DNA of 53,958 bases from JANWKA01 sp035533815 (GTDB lineage Bacteria; Bacteroidota; Bacteroidia; Chitinophagales; Chitinophagaceae). The position numbers and the translations under genes were made by a program. This document shows, one piece after another, positions 18,401 to 26,533 of the stretch (its first letter is position 1; each line of letters starts with the position of its first letter). Where the stretch lies: contig DATLTB010000051.1 in NCBI GenBank assembly GCA_035533815.1, forward strand, positions 1 through 53,958, written 5' to 3'. The notes below the pieces were generated by a model that was not told the origin of the DNA, ran no database searches, and saw nothing but the letters and a program-made list of their open reading frames with translations.

Positions 18401-18914
18401 TTTCATCCTGCGCGAAAGTAAGACCACCTGCAAGTTTAATGGCTTTTAGCCCCAGGGTTCCATCAGATGCGCTGCCAGATAGAATGATTCCGATTACCCT
18501 TTCTTTATGCTTTTCTGCGAGAGATTTGAAAAAGGTATCTATGGTTACATTACCCCCTGAAGTATCCTTTTTATGGGGTACTAATTTAATCCGGCTATTC
18601 GATATCAGCATATTCTTATCCGGAGGGATTACATATATATTATCCGGCTTCATTAACACCATGTCCTTCACTTCCTGCACTTTCATTAAAGTTGACTTTG
18701 ATAAAATTGTTGCTAAAATACTTTTGTAATCAGGACTGAGATGCTGAACATAAATAAATGCCATTCCTGTTTTAGCAGGAAGGTATTGCAGTAGTTGGGT
18801 AACCGCCTCAAGGCCACCTGCAGATGCGCCAATGGCAACAATGGGAAATAAAGCAGATGGTGGATTTTTAATATTAGGAAGTTTATTTATTGGAATGCGG
18901 CCAGTTGATTTCAT
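15432..18914 (-). CDS. CheB-CheR-PAS-histidine kinase fusion
   Basis: About 1160 residues. N-terminal CheB methylesterase: VAIGASAGG with the catalytic serine at 31, then VQHLSPDYKS and SGSASDGTLG supplying histidine and aspartate. CheR methyltransferase follows, with VTSFFRD and the SAM motif PACSTGEEAYS. A long coiled coil rich in NEELxSxNEE repeats leads to a PAS domain (PMLILDKDLRIKSANK). The C-terminal histidine kinase has H-box SSHDLQEPLRK, N-box ISNSLKF, and GTGIGLAIVKK. No receiver domain is fused; the response regulator is the gene just upstream. I chose ATG 18914, one base after the regulator stop; ATG 18938 would overlap it. CheB lacks its usual receiver, so activity may be set by the coiled coil. 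Likely non-flagellar signalling. Confidence 0.9.
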   Translation of the reverse strand: MKSTGRIPINKLPNIKNPPSALFPIVAIGASAGGLEAVTQLLQYLPAKTGMAFIYVQHLSPDYKSILATILSKSTLMKVQEVKDMVLMKPDNIYVIPPDKNMLISNSRIKLVPHKKDTSGGNVTIDTFFKSLAEKHKERVIGIILSGSASDGTLGLKAIKLAGGLTFAQDETAKFGSMPKSAISSGVVDFILSPKNIAQELFRISRHPLIKFRKGKLRKEDEIENHDPDLKAIFSSLKKQTAVDFSLYKPATIKRRILRRMLLYSLKSLKEYAKLLEQKPTEIDILYQDLLINVTSFFRDSDTHLYLKTTLFPRLLKNKPSGETIRIWVPACSTGEEAYSIAMTLLEIQSTTSSNTPIQIFATDLSNQAIHKARIGEYGKNEIDLLSPKRIQRFYTKSATGYRIIKAVRDMCVFASHNILADPPFSRVDFISCCNLFIYLDIPAQHKALLTFHYALNDKGFLMLGKSETISAGVHLFNIINNKHKIYSPKKITRTQKTPETKTPYSLVRRREPNKPTLPNEKEPPILNELDHTINSILLSKYVPASVVVNHELETIQFRGTTSLFLEHPPGKASLNILKMTRPEIAFELRQAISKVIKTKQIVRKTGIEVKIKDNKYLTSLEVVPIRTDWGEPLLLIVFTEQEHIVNINPHGKGSKGNFKTRDLRIKRLEAELASARTYLDSITQKQETFNAELQSANEEVVSSNEELQSVNEELETSKEEIESTNEELITTNQELQTRNELLAESYNYSEAIISTIHEPMLILDKDLRIKSANKSFYKKFKTEKEKTEGVLLYELNNRQWNTSSLRLLFENILLKNTSLINFEIKLQGPDQSERIFLLNANFILQESHQEQLILLAIEDITDQVLPQIKENALLQNDILENRAVMAKERVSNEQNLENINKILQGKNDELERMNHELEAFVYISSHDLQEPLRKIQTFASRLKEKEINNLSDNGKNYFNRMQDAAKRMQTLIEDLLLYSHTSTTERIFTIVDLSKIVNEVKKGLRDTILEKNAVIDSANLGKIWVNHFQFRQLLFNLISNSLKFSNPKKKPHIQIKSEITVGSKLNNKQLSPNVKYFHISFSDNGIGFEPHLNKRIFEVFQKLHSKDEYPGTGIGLAIVKKIVENHNGFITAKGALNKGAVFDIYIPSTKDKLSEVKSI

Positions 18915-18915
18915 G

Positions 18916-19389
18916 TCAATCGGTATAAGAATAAGCATTTAGATCGCCTGTGAGTAAATAATATTTCAAAGGAGGCTGAATAAAATTGTTTTTAAGCGAA
19001 AGTATTATGGCTTGATGAATCAGCGTTTTTAATTTTGAAAATTCCGTCGGCTTGCGGATATAAAAATGCGCACCGTTGTTATAAAGCTGGTCGGCCATTT
19101 TTTGAATAAAGGATGTTGAAATAATAATTACCGGCAGCGATTTTAATACTTCGATTTGTTTTACCTGACTCAAACATTCGTAGCCGTTTCTCCGTGGCAA
19201 ATTGAGATCGAGGAAAAGTATATGAGGCAAAGTATTTTTTCCTGAGGTAAGCCATTGAATAACCTGGTCTCCATTATATACGGTGGTCAGTTGAATGGAG
19301 TAGGGAAGTTCACTTATAGCTTCGTTAAAAAACAAGCAGTCATCCTTGTCGTCATCGCCTAATAATAGATTAAGTTGTGTTATTTCCAT
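18916..19389 (-). CDS. Single-domain response regulator (REC)
   Basis: 157 residues forming one receiver domain with no output domain. Acidic pocket GDDDKDD at 11-17, phosphoacceptor Asp61 in LFLDLNLPRRNG, the switch threonine/serine region IIISTS and Lys113 in YIRKPT are all present. RRNGYECL after the aspartate matches the Rcp1-like regulators that partner with light- or PAS-type kinases. It is the first gene of a two-gene operon with the CheB-CheR-kinase fusion and probably receives or drains phosphate from it. Confidence 0.88.
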   Translation of the reverse strand: MEITQLNLLLGDDDKDDCLFFNEAISELPYSIQLTTVYNGDQVIQWLTSGKNTLPHILFLDLNLPRRNGYECLSQVKQIEVLKSLPVIIISTSFIQKMADQLYNNGAHFYIRKPTEFSKLKTLIHQAIILSLKNNFIQPPLKYYLLTGDLNAYSYTD

Positions 19390-20166
19390 AGGATGAATTT
19401 TAATTGTTTAGGCAATTCAAATTAGTGAATAATGCCAGTCGTGATATTTCCCTGCCATTGAAATTACTTTGAGAATCCCATCGGCGGGAATTGAACCTAG
19501 CATAAGACTATGCTCTGTACAGTCAACCCCATTTAAGATGTCTATATTATTCCGAAAAATGCTGATCCGTTTGTCCGTTTAAGAGGTGGTCTGAGATTCA
19601 GAACCTCCATAAGTGCGCTCTGCGTCTGGGGTTTAATGAATTTAATGCAATATAATATTTATATATACTAAAAACAAATTATTAATGAAAAGAAAGCCTA
19701 CATGATGCCCCAAAATAAATATAGATAGTTAAAATTGTATTATATAACAGGAATTTTAGGATAATCCATGACCTTCCAGGACTTCCTCGAATCCGTCAAT
19801 CAAAAACTGGTTTTTCATTTCTTTCTTAATCAGGAGCAATTCCCAAGGGAAAGCAGAAGACATAATACGGACATTTCAAAATAATTTGCCCCCGGCTGAA
19901 TTCAAGCTGTTGAAAGGCCATCCGGCATGGCAAAGTTAAAAAGGAAGGAATTCCCAAAAAGTGATTGGGTTGTTGAATATATTCTCCATCCTAATCCTTA
20001 ATTTCTGGATTTCCCTGGGGTCAGTTGGGTAAAATATTCCATGCCATAGCCTGGTATATAAAATTGCCTATTGCCTGATAACCACATTATAGCAGCAAGG
20101 TGATGGCTGTTCCTTTTATGGGTGAATTTAAAAAGAACTTAGGGTGAACAGCTTCAACTAACCAGA
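19390..20166. other. Intergenic region between response regulator and transketolase
   Basis: About 780 bases. It contains a neat hairpin at 19583-19607 (GAGGT/ACCTC outside, TCTGA/TCAGA inside, GAT loop) and a vaguely tRNA-like stretch near 19488-19530 that does not fold properly. A 38-codon + frame (19768-19884) has no features. I see no gene here. Confidence 0.5.
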
Positions 20167-22173
20167 TCAGGAGATCAGCTGTTTAGCCCGGGCTACCACG
20201 TTTTCTACCGTAAAGCCATATTCCCTGAACACCACTTCACCCGGGGCAGACGTCCCGAATTTGGTGACGCCCAGCACATCTCCTTCATCCGTGGTATATT
20301 TTTGCCAGCCAATAGGGGAACCAGCTTCCACAGCGAGTCGTTTTTTCAGCGCAGGAGGGAAGACGGTAACTTTATAGGCCAGCTCCTGCTTTTCAAATAT
20401 TTCCCAGCAGGGCATGCTAACTACCCGGGCAGCAATGTGTTGTTCCCAAAGCTTTACCTGTGCCTCCAGCAGCAGGTGCACTTCCGATCCGGTGCCGATC
20501 AGGATCAGTTTGGCGGGTTCGGAGGAATCAGAAAGTATATATGCTCCCCGCTGGAGCTCCTTTGCAGGGGTATATTTAACCTGATCAATCACGGGCAGGT
20601 TCTGCCGGGTCAGCACCAGCACCACCGGACCGCCTGAATGTTCCAGGGCAACCCGCCAGGCCTGCGCCGTCTCATTGGCATCGGCAGGTCGGATCAGGGT
20701 GATATTCGGGATGGCTCTCAGGGCGATCAGCTGTTCGACGGGCTGGTGGGTAGTACCATCCTCCCCCAAACCAATGCTATCATGGGTATAGATGAATATG
20801 GACCTGATTTTCATGATGGCGGCCAGCCGGATAGGCGGGCGCATATAGTCTGAAAAGATCAGAAAGGTTGCTCCGTATGGAATGATTCCCCGGGTGAGCA
20901 CCAGTCCATTGAGGATGGCGCCCATGGCATGTTCCCGGATCCCGAAATGGAAATTACGACCGGTGCGGTCCTGGGCGGAAAAGGAAGAATAATTATCCAG
21001 GTGGGTATCGGTGGAGGGAGCCAGATCGGCCGAACCACCGATCAGGGTGGGCAGGCTTTCTGCAATCGCATTCAGCACTTTGCCGGAAGCTTTACGGGTA
21101 GCTATTTGGTCCCCCGCTTTAAAAACAGGCAGTTTCCCGATCCATCCTTCCGGCAGCTTCCCACTGCTCATCAACTCATATTCACGGGCCAGTTCGGGAT
21201 ATTTTTCCCGGTATTGGCCAAAAAGACTGTTCCACTGATCGTTTAAAGGGATTCCGCGTGTACCTGCTTCCCTGTAGAAATGCAGGACATCGGCTGATAC
21301 AGCAAAATACTGATCAGGATCAAAGCCCAGGTTTTTCTTGACGAGCCTGACTTCTTCTTCCCCGAGTGGTGACCCATGGGATGAAGCACTGTCCACCTTA
21401 TTGGGACTTCCAAAGGCAATATGGGTACGCACAATGATCAGTGAAGGTTTTGAGGTTTCCAGTTTTGCCTTGTCGATGGCCACACGGAGCGCCTGGATAT
21501 CATTTCCGTCATCCAGGGTCTGTACATGCCAGTCGTATGCTTTGAACCGTTCAGCTACATCTTCATTAAAGGCAAGTGAGGTATCCCCCTCTATGGAAAT
21601 ATGGTTATTGTCATACAGGTAGATCATGTTGCCCAGCTTTAGGTGGCCGGCGATAGAGGCAGCTTCAGAAGCTATCCCTTCCATCAGATCCCCATCACTG
21701 CAGATGGCAAATACCTGGTAATTGAACAAGTCAAAACCGGGTTTGTTATACCGGGCAGCAAGCCAGTCCCGGGCGATGGCAAAACCTACACCGTTCGCAA
21801 AACCCTGTCCCAGCGGACCTGTCGTTACCTCGATGCCGGCCAGTAATCCATATTCCGGATGTCCTGCCGTTTTACTGTGCAGCTGACGGAAATTCTTCAG
21901 GTCATCCAGGGTCAGGTCATATCCGGTCAGAAACAGGTAGCAGTATTGCAGCAGGCAGGAATGGCCATTGGAGAGGATGAAGCGATCCCGGTTGGGCCAT
22001 TCCGGATTCCGCGGATTAAACCTCATGGCACTCGTCCATAGCACATGGCCCACAGGGGCAAGACCCATGGGCGCTCCGGGATGTCCGGAATTAGCTTTCT
22101 GCACTGCATCTGCAGCCAGGACCCGTACCGTATCTATGCCCTGTTTTTCGACATTATTGTCGTTAGATTTCAT
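20167..22173 (-). CDS. tkt: Transketolase
   Basis: TPP-dependent enzyme of the non-oxidative pentose phosphate pathway, moving two-carbon units between sugar phosphates. 668 residues, the usual length. Visible are ANSGHPGAPMG near the N-terminus, LSNGHSCLLQY, TTGPLGQG, the TPP motif GDLMEG followed by LYDNNHISIEGD, SSHGSPLG, and the pyrimidine-domain segments GIREHAMGA and DSIGLGEDGTTHQPVEQL. The gene stands alone. A TAnnTTTG-type element lies about 35 bases upstream, and a perfect 34-bp palindrome isolates it from the region beyond. Confidence 0.96.
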   Translation of the reverse strand: MKSNDNNVEKQGIDTVRVLAADAVQKANSGHPGAPMGLAPVGHVLWTSAMRFNPRNPEWPNRDRFILSNGHSCLLQYCYLFLTGYDLTLDDLKNFRQLHSKTAGHPEYGLLAGIEVTTGPLGQGFANGVGFAIARDWLAARYNKPGFDLFNYQVFAICSDGDLMEGIASEAASIAGHLKLGNMIYLYDNNHISIEGDTSLAFNEDVAERFKAYDWHVQTLDDGNDIQALRVAIDKAKLETSKPSLIIVRTHIAFGSPNKVDSASSHGSPLGEEEVRLVKKNLGFDPDQYFAVSADVLHFYREAGTRGIPLNDQWNSLFGQYREKYPELAREYELMSSGKLPEGWIGKLPVFKAGDQIATRKASGKVLNAIAESLPTLIGGSADLAPSTDTHLDNYSSFSAQDRTGRNFHFGIREHAMGAILNGLVLTRGIIPYGATFLIFSDYMRPPIRLAAIMKIRSIFIYTHDSIGLGEDGTTHQPVEQLIALRAIPNITLIRPADANETAQAWRVALEHSGGPVVLVLTRQNLPVIDQVKYTPAKELQRGAYILSDSSEPAKLILIGTGSEVHLLLEAQVKLWEQHIAARVVSMPCWEIFEKQELAYKVTVFPPALKKRLAVEAGSPIGWQKYTTDEGDVLGVTKFGTSAPGEVVFREYGFTVENVVARAKQLIS

Positions 22174-22207
22174 CGAAAATTATTTGATTGAGATTCTATT
22201 ACCGGGG

Positions 22208-22215
22208 CAAAGCTA
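22208..22215 (-). promoter_or_regulatory. Candidate -7 box of transketolase
   Basis: Reads TAGCTTTG on the - strand, fitting TAnnTTTG, about 35 bases before the tkt ATG. No clear -33 TTG is seen at the expected spacing. Confidence 0.35.
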
Positions 22216-22251
22216 CAATACAAAATGTACATGTGAGCTGGGATTCCCACA

Positions 22252-22285
22252 TTAAAAAAGGGAAACTTAAGTTTCCCTTTTTTAA
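22252..22285. terminator. Perfect palindrome, bidirectional terminator-like
   Basis: 34-bp perfect palindrome: GGGAAACTT then its complement, flanked by six A on the left and six T on the right. As RNA from either strand it forms GGGAAAC-TTAA-GTTTCCC followed by a U tract, the form of an intrinsic terminator. Lying upstream of tkt, it would stop read-through into tkt and terminate anything leaving tkt in the other direction. Confidence 0.6.
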
Positions 22286-23550
22286 ATAGGATATGGATAA
22301 TTCAATATGGTTTTTTCTTTTTTTTGCCATGCCATTTGCAGCAATTTGGTTGCTTACTTTCAACTGTGGCAATTTGCCCTTTTGGAGCATTCCCGTAATT
22401 TGCTGTTGCGGTAAGCAGAACTTGCTGCAAATGTAACTGGCACGGCAGAAACGCTATTTTTAAATATTCAAAGTAATAAATTCAATAACCATGCCATAGT
22501 AAATTCCCCAATGATAATATATATGGTTCAGTGGGAAAGGGGATAATAATTTCTGCATTTACCCTTGTACCGGTTTTCCTTTTCTCTAGGGATCCACAAT
22601 GCAGGAGAATGTGGCCATAAAAATGACATCCTTGGGCAAATACCCAGGCAGGGGAAATCAATAGGGCTGGTTCGAAGAGTACCATATGCTAATCAAACAC
22701 CAGAAGCTTTTCAGCACCGGGGAGATTGCATCCGGATCAGGGCGGGGAGGAATAGCAATCAAGCATATCCATTTCAAACAGGTAAGGGGCCAAGGGTAAG
22801 AAAGTTTCTCCGGATTAGATGGTCAAAGGATTGGACTCGGAGGTAAATGGATGGTATTGACCGGTCTGGATATCGGGTGGTTTCATCCTGAGTAGTCCAG
22901 GAAGGTGGAGATTTCCCCAATCAGGAGGGTTGCCGGAATCGATAGGGTATATTAGGGAATGCACTTTATCCAGGGAGGAAAAAAGGTAATCAATATTGCC
23001 ACCAATTGTACATGACCAGATCAGGAAATATGGCCGGTTCGGCTGCGATGTAGGGCGTGATCAGGAAAATCCGGCCCTCACCAGGCTCCTGTAAAGATGA
23101 TCAACTTGAAAGGGTCCGGAGGGAACAGCAAATCCAGGGTTTATGGTAATGGCATGCTGGTTCATAAAACCATCCTCAAAGGTGGCCTGGGACTCATCGG
23201 GTTCATGGGTCCATTAAGCCTGGCAATATGGCCATAATTCCCTGATACCCGATCTTTTTTTTGTTCTGAAAATTAGGTATTATCTTAACTTGGAAGTAAA
23301 TTACCCTGCATCAAGAATACAGGCATTAATCGAGCATGATGACACAGCATTTAAACCTGGATTCAATACCCCCATTGCATCGGCCATACGGCCCTTATGC
23401 GCTGATTTACGGCAGCGCCAAATTAAGCGTGCCTGTTAAACCGTTTCTCTATTGTAACTCTGACACTTTTACGTCCGCAGAAGATTTCCGACGACAACCA
23501 GGTATCAAGTCAAAGAACTTCTATTACAGATATTCAAAGAAAATGGAAGT

Positions 23551-23590
23551 GGTTCTCCTCCCTGTGGCAAGACCACAGGGTTTCCGAACC
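23551..23590 (+). repeat. 40-nt palindromic leader element, copy 1
   Basis: Structure 5' to 3': GGTTC (23551-23555), TCCT, CCCTGTGG (23560-23567), loop CAAGA, CCACAGGG (23573-23580), TTTCC, GAACC (23586-23590). The 8-bp inner stem and 5-bp outer stem are perfect. It ends 8 bases before the ATG at 23599. A second copy lies at 53918-53957 on the other strand, again 8 bases before an ATG. Function unknown; a 5'-leader regulatory structure or a mobile palindromic repeat are the main options. Confidence 0.7.
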
Positions 23591-23598
23591 AGAAATTT

Positions 23599-24777
23599 AT
23601 GAAATGGGATTCCCACCTCCATTCAGCACTCAGGATTATTGATGAATACGAAGGGCAAATTCCCCTGGCCGTATTCATGAAGGACTTTTTCGGTCGCAAT
23701 AGCCAGATGGGATCCCGGGACCGTAAGAGCATAGCAGCCCTGGTATATGGATTTTACCGGCTGGGACATGCGATGAAAGGAAAGTCCAGGGAAGACAGGA
23801 TCTTTACCGGATTGCTTTTATGTGAAACTGCGCCTTCAGAAATATTGGCCTATTTCCGGCCTGAACTGGAAAAAAGGATCCTTGATTCCCTGGATGGAAA
23901 GATCAGTTTTCTGGAAACCGGTGATTCCGGATTCAGGCTCAGGGAGGTATTTCCCTGGTGGGAAAGCCTCAGCCAGGGAATGAACGGAGAGGAATTTTCC
24001 CGGTCTTTATTCCGTCAGCCCAGGGTGTTTATCCGGGCAAGGCCATTGATGCAGGAAGAGGTAAAGCATGCTTTGAACGACGCAGGTGTGGCCTATGAAA
24101 CCCTGGGTCAGGATTGTTTTTCATTGCCCCCGGGAACAAAAACCGAAACCCTGATTCCCGATCCTTCCTGGTTCGAAGTCCAGGATTATTCTTCCCAGCG
24201 TACCGGCGAATATTTTAAAATAGGTTCCCTGGCCCATTCCTCCCGCACAAAACCGGTAATCTGGGATTGCTGTGCGGCCAGTGGCGGCAAATCGATTTTG
24301 CTGCATGATATCCATCCGGAGGCGGATCTTTTTGTGAGTGATATCCGGCCCGCTGCTTTGAAGAACCTTCAGATCCGGTTCCGGGAAGCCGGGATCCGCC
24401 ATTACCGGTCTGTGATCACCGACCTGAGGAGTGATCATCCGCTGCCTCCGGGCAAATGGTCTTTTGACACGGTCATTCTGGATGCCCCTTGCACGGGAAG
24501 CGGAACCTGGGGAAGGACACCGGAGCAATTATACTTCTTTCATCCGGCCCAGATAGAAAAATCGGGCTCCCTGCAGCGGAAGATTGCCCAAAACGTATTT
24601 CCCTACCTGAAAAAAGGATCCCCCCTTATTTATATCACCTGCTCGGTTTTTCGGGGAGAAAATGAAGCCGTTGTACAATTCCTTTGTGAGCAATTTTCCC
24701 TGGGGCTCAGAAAATGCGGCCTGATCAGCGGATATGCCTATCAGGCAGATTCGATGTTCGCTGCATATTTATCCTGA
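23599..24777 (+). CDS. RsmB/Fmu-like rRNA (cytosine-5) methyltransferase
   Basis: 392 residues. The C-terminal two thirds is a SAM-dependent RNA m5C methyltransferase: motif I region WDCCAASGGKSILL, VSDIRPAALKNL (motif II), the catalytic-type motif IV LDAPCTGSGTW, and motif VI ITCSVFRGENE with the second cysteine. The N-terminal region is a helical NusB-like part as in RsmB, which methylates C967 of 16S rRNA; exact target here is inferred. The frame is open upstream to about 23464 through the palindromic leader element, so an upstream start cannot be fully excluded, but ATG 23599 gives the expected N-terminus. It ends convergently, overlapping the protease gene by 9 bases. Confidence 0.88.
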   Translation: MKWDSHLHSALRIIDEYEGQIPLAVFMKDFFGRNSQMGSRDRKSIAALVYGFYRLGHAMKGKSREDRIFTGLLLCETAPSEILAYFRPELEKRILDSLDGKISFLETGDSGFRLREVFPWWESLSQGMNGEEFSRSLFRQPRVFIRARPLMQEEVKHALNDAGVAYETLGQDCFSLPPGTKTETLIPDPSWFEVQDYSSQRTGEYFKIGSLAHSSRTKPVIWDCCAASGGKSILLHDIHPEADLFVSDIRPAALKNLQIRFREAGIRHYRSVITDLRSDHPLPPGKWSFDTVILDAPCTGSGTWGRTPEQLYFFHPAQIEKSGSLQRKIAQNVFPYLKKGSPLIYITCSVFRGENEAVVQFLCEQFSLGLRKCGLISGYAYQADSMFAAYLS

Positions 24778-26484
24778 TTTGACCAGCTTAATGGTCCGGG
24801 TAAATGGGCCATTATCCATTTTCAGGAAATACACCCCTCCGGGAAGCCGGTCCAGGTTTCCCCAGGTCACCGTATAATAACTGAGGCCCGGATCAGTCTG
24901 TATGGAGGAGCGATAAACCAGCCGTCCCTGGGTATCATAGAGGGAGAAAACACCCAGCCCGGGCTGGGGAAGCCTGCATACAATGGTGAACCCGGTAAGG
25001 AAAGGATTGGGGAAGGCTTTCAGGTAACCGCTATCCAGTATCGCAGCAGCCTGCAGGCTGAGGGAATCCTGCTGCTCCCGGAGCAGGGTATCATAGGCGG
25101 CTTCAAAATCTGGGATGCCATAGCCGATCTGATCACCCGGATCCGTATAATGGTCTGCACTCTTCTCGACCGCGGCCATGATCTGATAATTGGACATTGC
25201 CGGAAAGCCTTGCCAGAGACAGGCTACAAGGCCGGCCATATTCGGGGTTGCATAGGAGGTGCCGCTGCCTTCGGAAACCACTCCGGCAGTATCCACCAGC
25301 ACCGTATTCCAGCCCACGGATGCGACTACCGGTGAAATCCTGCCGTCAGCCGTAGGGCCATAGCTGCTGAACGGCGCAATTTGTTTGTGGATATCGACTG
25401 CCCCTACAGCCAATACATCAATGCCGTCAGCCGGGGTAATGATGTATTTCCAGGAGGTTTCCCCCTCATTGCCTGCTGCATTGACCACGATCATCCCCTT
25501 CTTCACCGCCAGGCTGGCGGCCCGGGAAACATCTGCCGTAGTTCCATTTAAATCCGCATAACTCAGGTTGTAGGCGGGGTTATCGAACAGGCTATACCCC
25601 AGGGATGAGGAGATGATATCGGCGCCGGCACTGTCTGCCTTTTCGGCCCCTGCCGCCCAGTTATCCTCTTCCACTGGCTGTTCTGAGCGGACATCCTCAG
25701 TAATCATCAACCAAAACGAGGCATCCGGAGCAGCCCCGATCATCTGGCCCGGCAGGTTGGCAGCAATGATGGAAAGGCAGTTGGCCCCATGCCAATGATA
25801 ACCGAATACATAGGAAGTGTCATAGACATAATTCCAGGTCCCGAGCAGGCGATGCTGAAGCAGCAGGCTGTCAAATGCCGGGTTGGTGTTGATATCGCTA
25901 AATCCCCCATCCAGCATCGCGATGACCATGCCCTGGCCCAATAGCCCCTTGTTATGCAGGAAATCCCCATTGTGGAGGTGGATCTGGTTATAAGAAGCCC
26001 CGTAATTGAGGGAGGAAATCCGGTAGGCCCCTTCCGGTATAACCCGTTGCAGGGTACTTTCCCTCCGGAATTTGTTCCCGGGTGCACCCACCTGGGATGA
26101 TCCCATACGAAGGGCAATGGAATCTCCGGACCGGACAAAAGGGAAAGCCCTAATCCGGGCCAGGGCAGCGGTATCCGTGGTGCGGATGATGATTTGGTTC
26201 AGCCAGTTGGAATGGTTGAGCAGGGTCACCTGGCCGGAAGCAAGCACGCTGTCAATATACCGGGGAACGATTGGCAGGTCCGTGCTGTCCAGTTTAATAC
26301 CATAGCGCTGTCTGCGCAATATAGCCCTGGGGGAGAGGTACTGACCGGGGTTGTCGAGGGAATAGGGGGTGCCGTTCTTATCGGTGAAGACGATCCGGTA
26401 CCTGGAATAAATGGCTTGTGCAGAAAGTCCCTGGGTAATAAAAAGTAAACAAAGGCAGTAAAGGAACTGCAGGACAGTTTTCAT
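24769..26484 (-). CDS. Subtilisin-like (S8) protease with T9SS sorting domain
   Basis: 571 residues with a signal peptide ending near GLSAQA. After an N-terminal prodomain-like segment of about 150 residues comes the S8 catalytic domain: Asp192 in AMLDGGFSD, His232 in YHWHGANC, oxyanion Asn338 in NAAGNEG and Ser410 in GSGTSYATPNMAG. The last 80 residues (from about KAFPNPF) match the Por-type C-terminal signal with a LYDTQGRLVY segment and a final GGVYFLKM, so export by type IX secretion with surface attachment or release is expected. It is followed on the same strand by nothing close; its 3' end overlaps rsmB-like by 9 bases. Confidence 0.92.
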   Translation of the reverse strand: MKTVLQFLYCLCLLFITQGLSAQAIYSRYRIVFTDKNGTPYSLDNPGQYLSPRAILRRQRYGIKLDSTDLPIVPRYIDSVLASGQVTLLNHSNWLNQIIIRTTDTAALARIRAFPFVRSGDSIALRMGSSQVGAPGNKFRRESTLQRVIPEGAYRISSLNYGASYNQIHLHNGDFLHNKGLLGQGMVIAMLDGGFSDINTNPAFDSLLLQHRLLGTWNYVYDTSYVFGYHWHGANCLSIIAANLPGQMIGAAPDASFWLMITEDVRSEQPVEEDNWAAGAEKADSAGADIISSSLGYSLFDNPAYNLSYADLNGTTADVSRAASLAVKKGMIVVNAAGNEGETSWKYIITPADGIDVLAVGAVDIHKQIAPFSSYGPTADGRISPVVASVGWNTVLVDTAGVVSEGSGTSYATPNMAGLVACLWQGFPAMSNYQIMAAVEKSADHYTDPGDQIGYGIPDFEAAYDTLLREQQDSLSLQAAAILDSGYLKAFPNPFLTGFTIVCRLPQPGLGVFSLYDTQGRLVYRSSIQTDPGLSYYTVTWGNLDRLPGGVYFLKMDNGPFTRTIKLVKSG

Positions 26485-26533
26485 TGGATTGAATCAGCGC
26501 GACCTGTAAATTTAAGGGAAATCCACGTGGTGA

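Larger units (their letters stand above)
22174..23598. other. 1.4-kb region without an intact gene
   Basis: Holds the transketolase promoter region, the palindromic terminator at 22252-22285 and, at its far end, the 40-nt palindromic leader repeat of the rsmB-like gene. On the - strand at about 22310-22440 a frame reads NYGNAPKGQIATVES and ends in a CCKWHGKKKKK stretch but lacks a start; it may be the end of a decayed small secreted protein. Between about 22490 and 23330 all frames are broken every 20-60 codons although the composition resembles coding DNA, suggesting one or more decayed genes on the - strand that I cannot identify. Confidence 0.4.

Noticed and set aside
19488..19556. tRNA-Tyr-like stretch on the - strand (GGTTCAATTCC T-loop-like, GTA in a CTGTACA loop, GCATA/TATGC variable-arm-like stem)
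   Set aside because: The anticodon stem and T-stem do not pair and the acceptor ends do not match; at best a decayed fragment. A tRNAscan/Infernal run would settle it.
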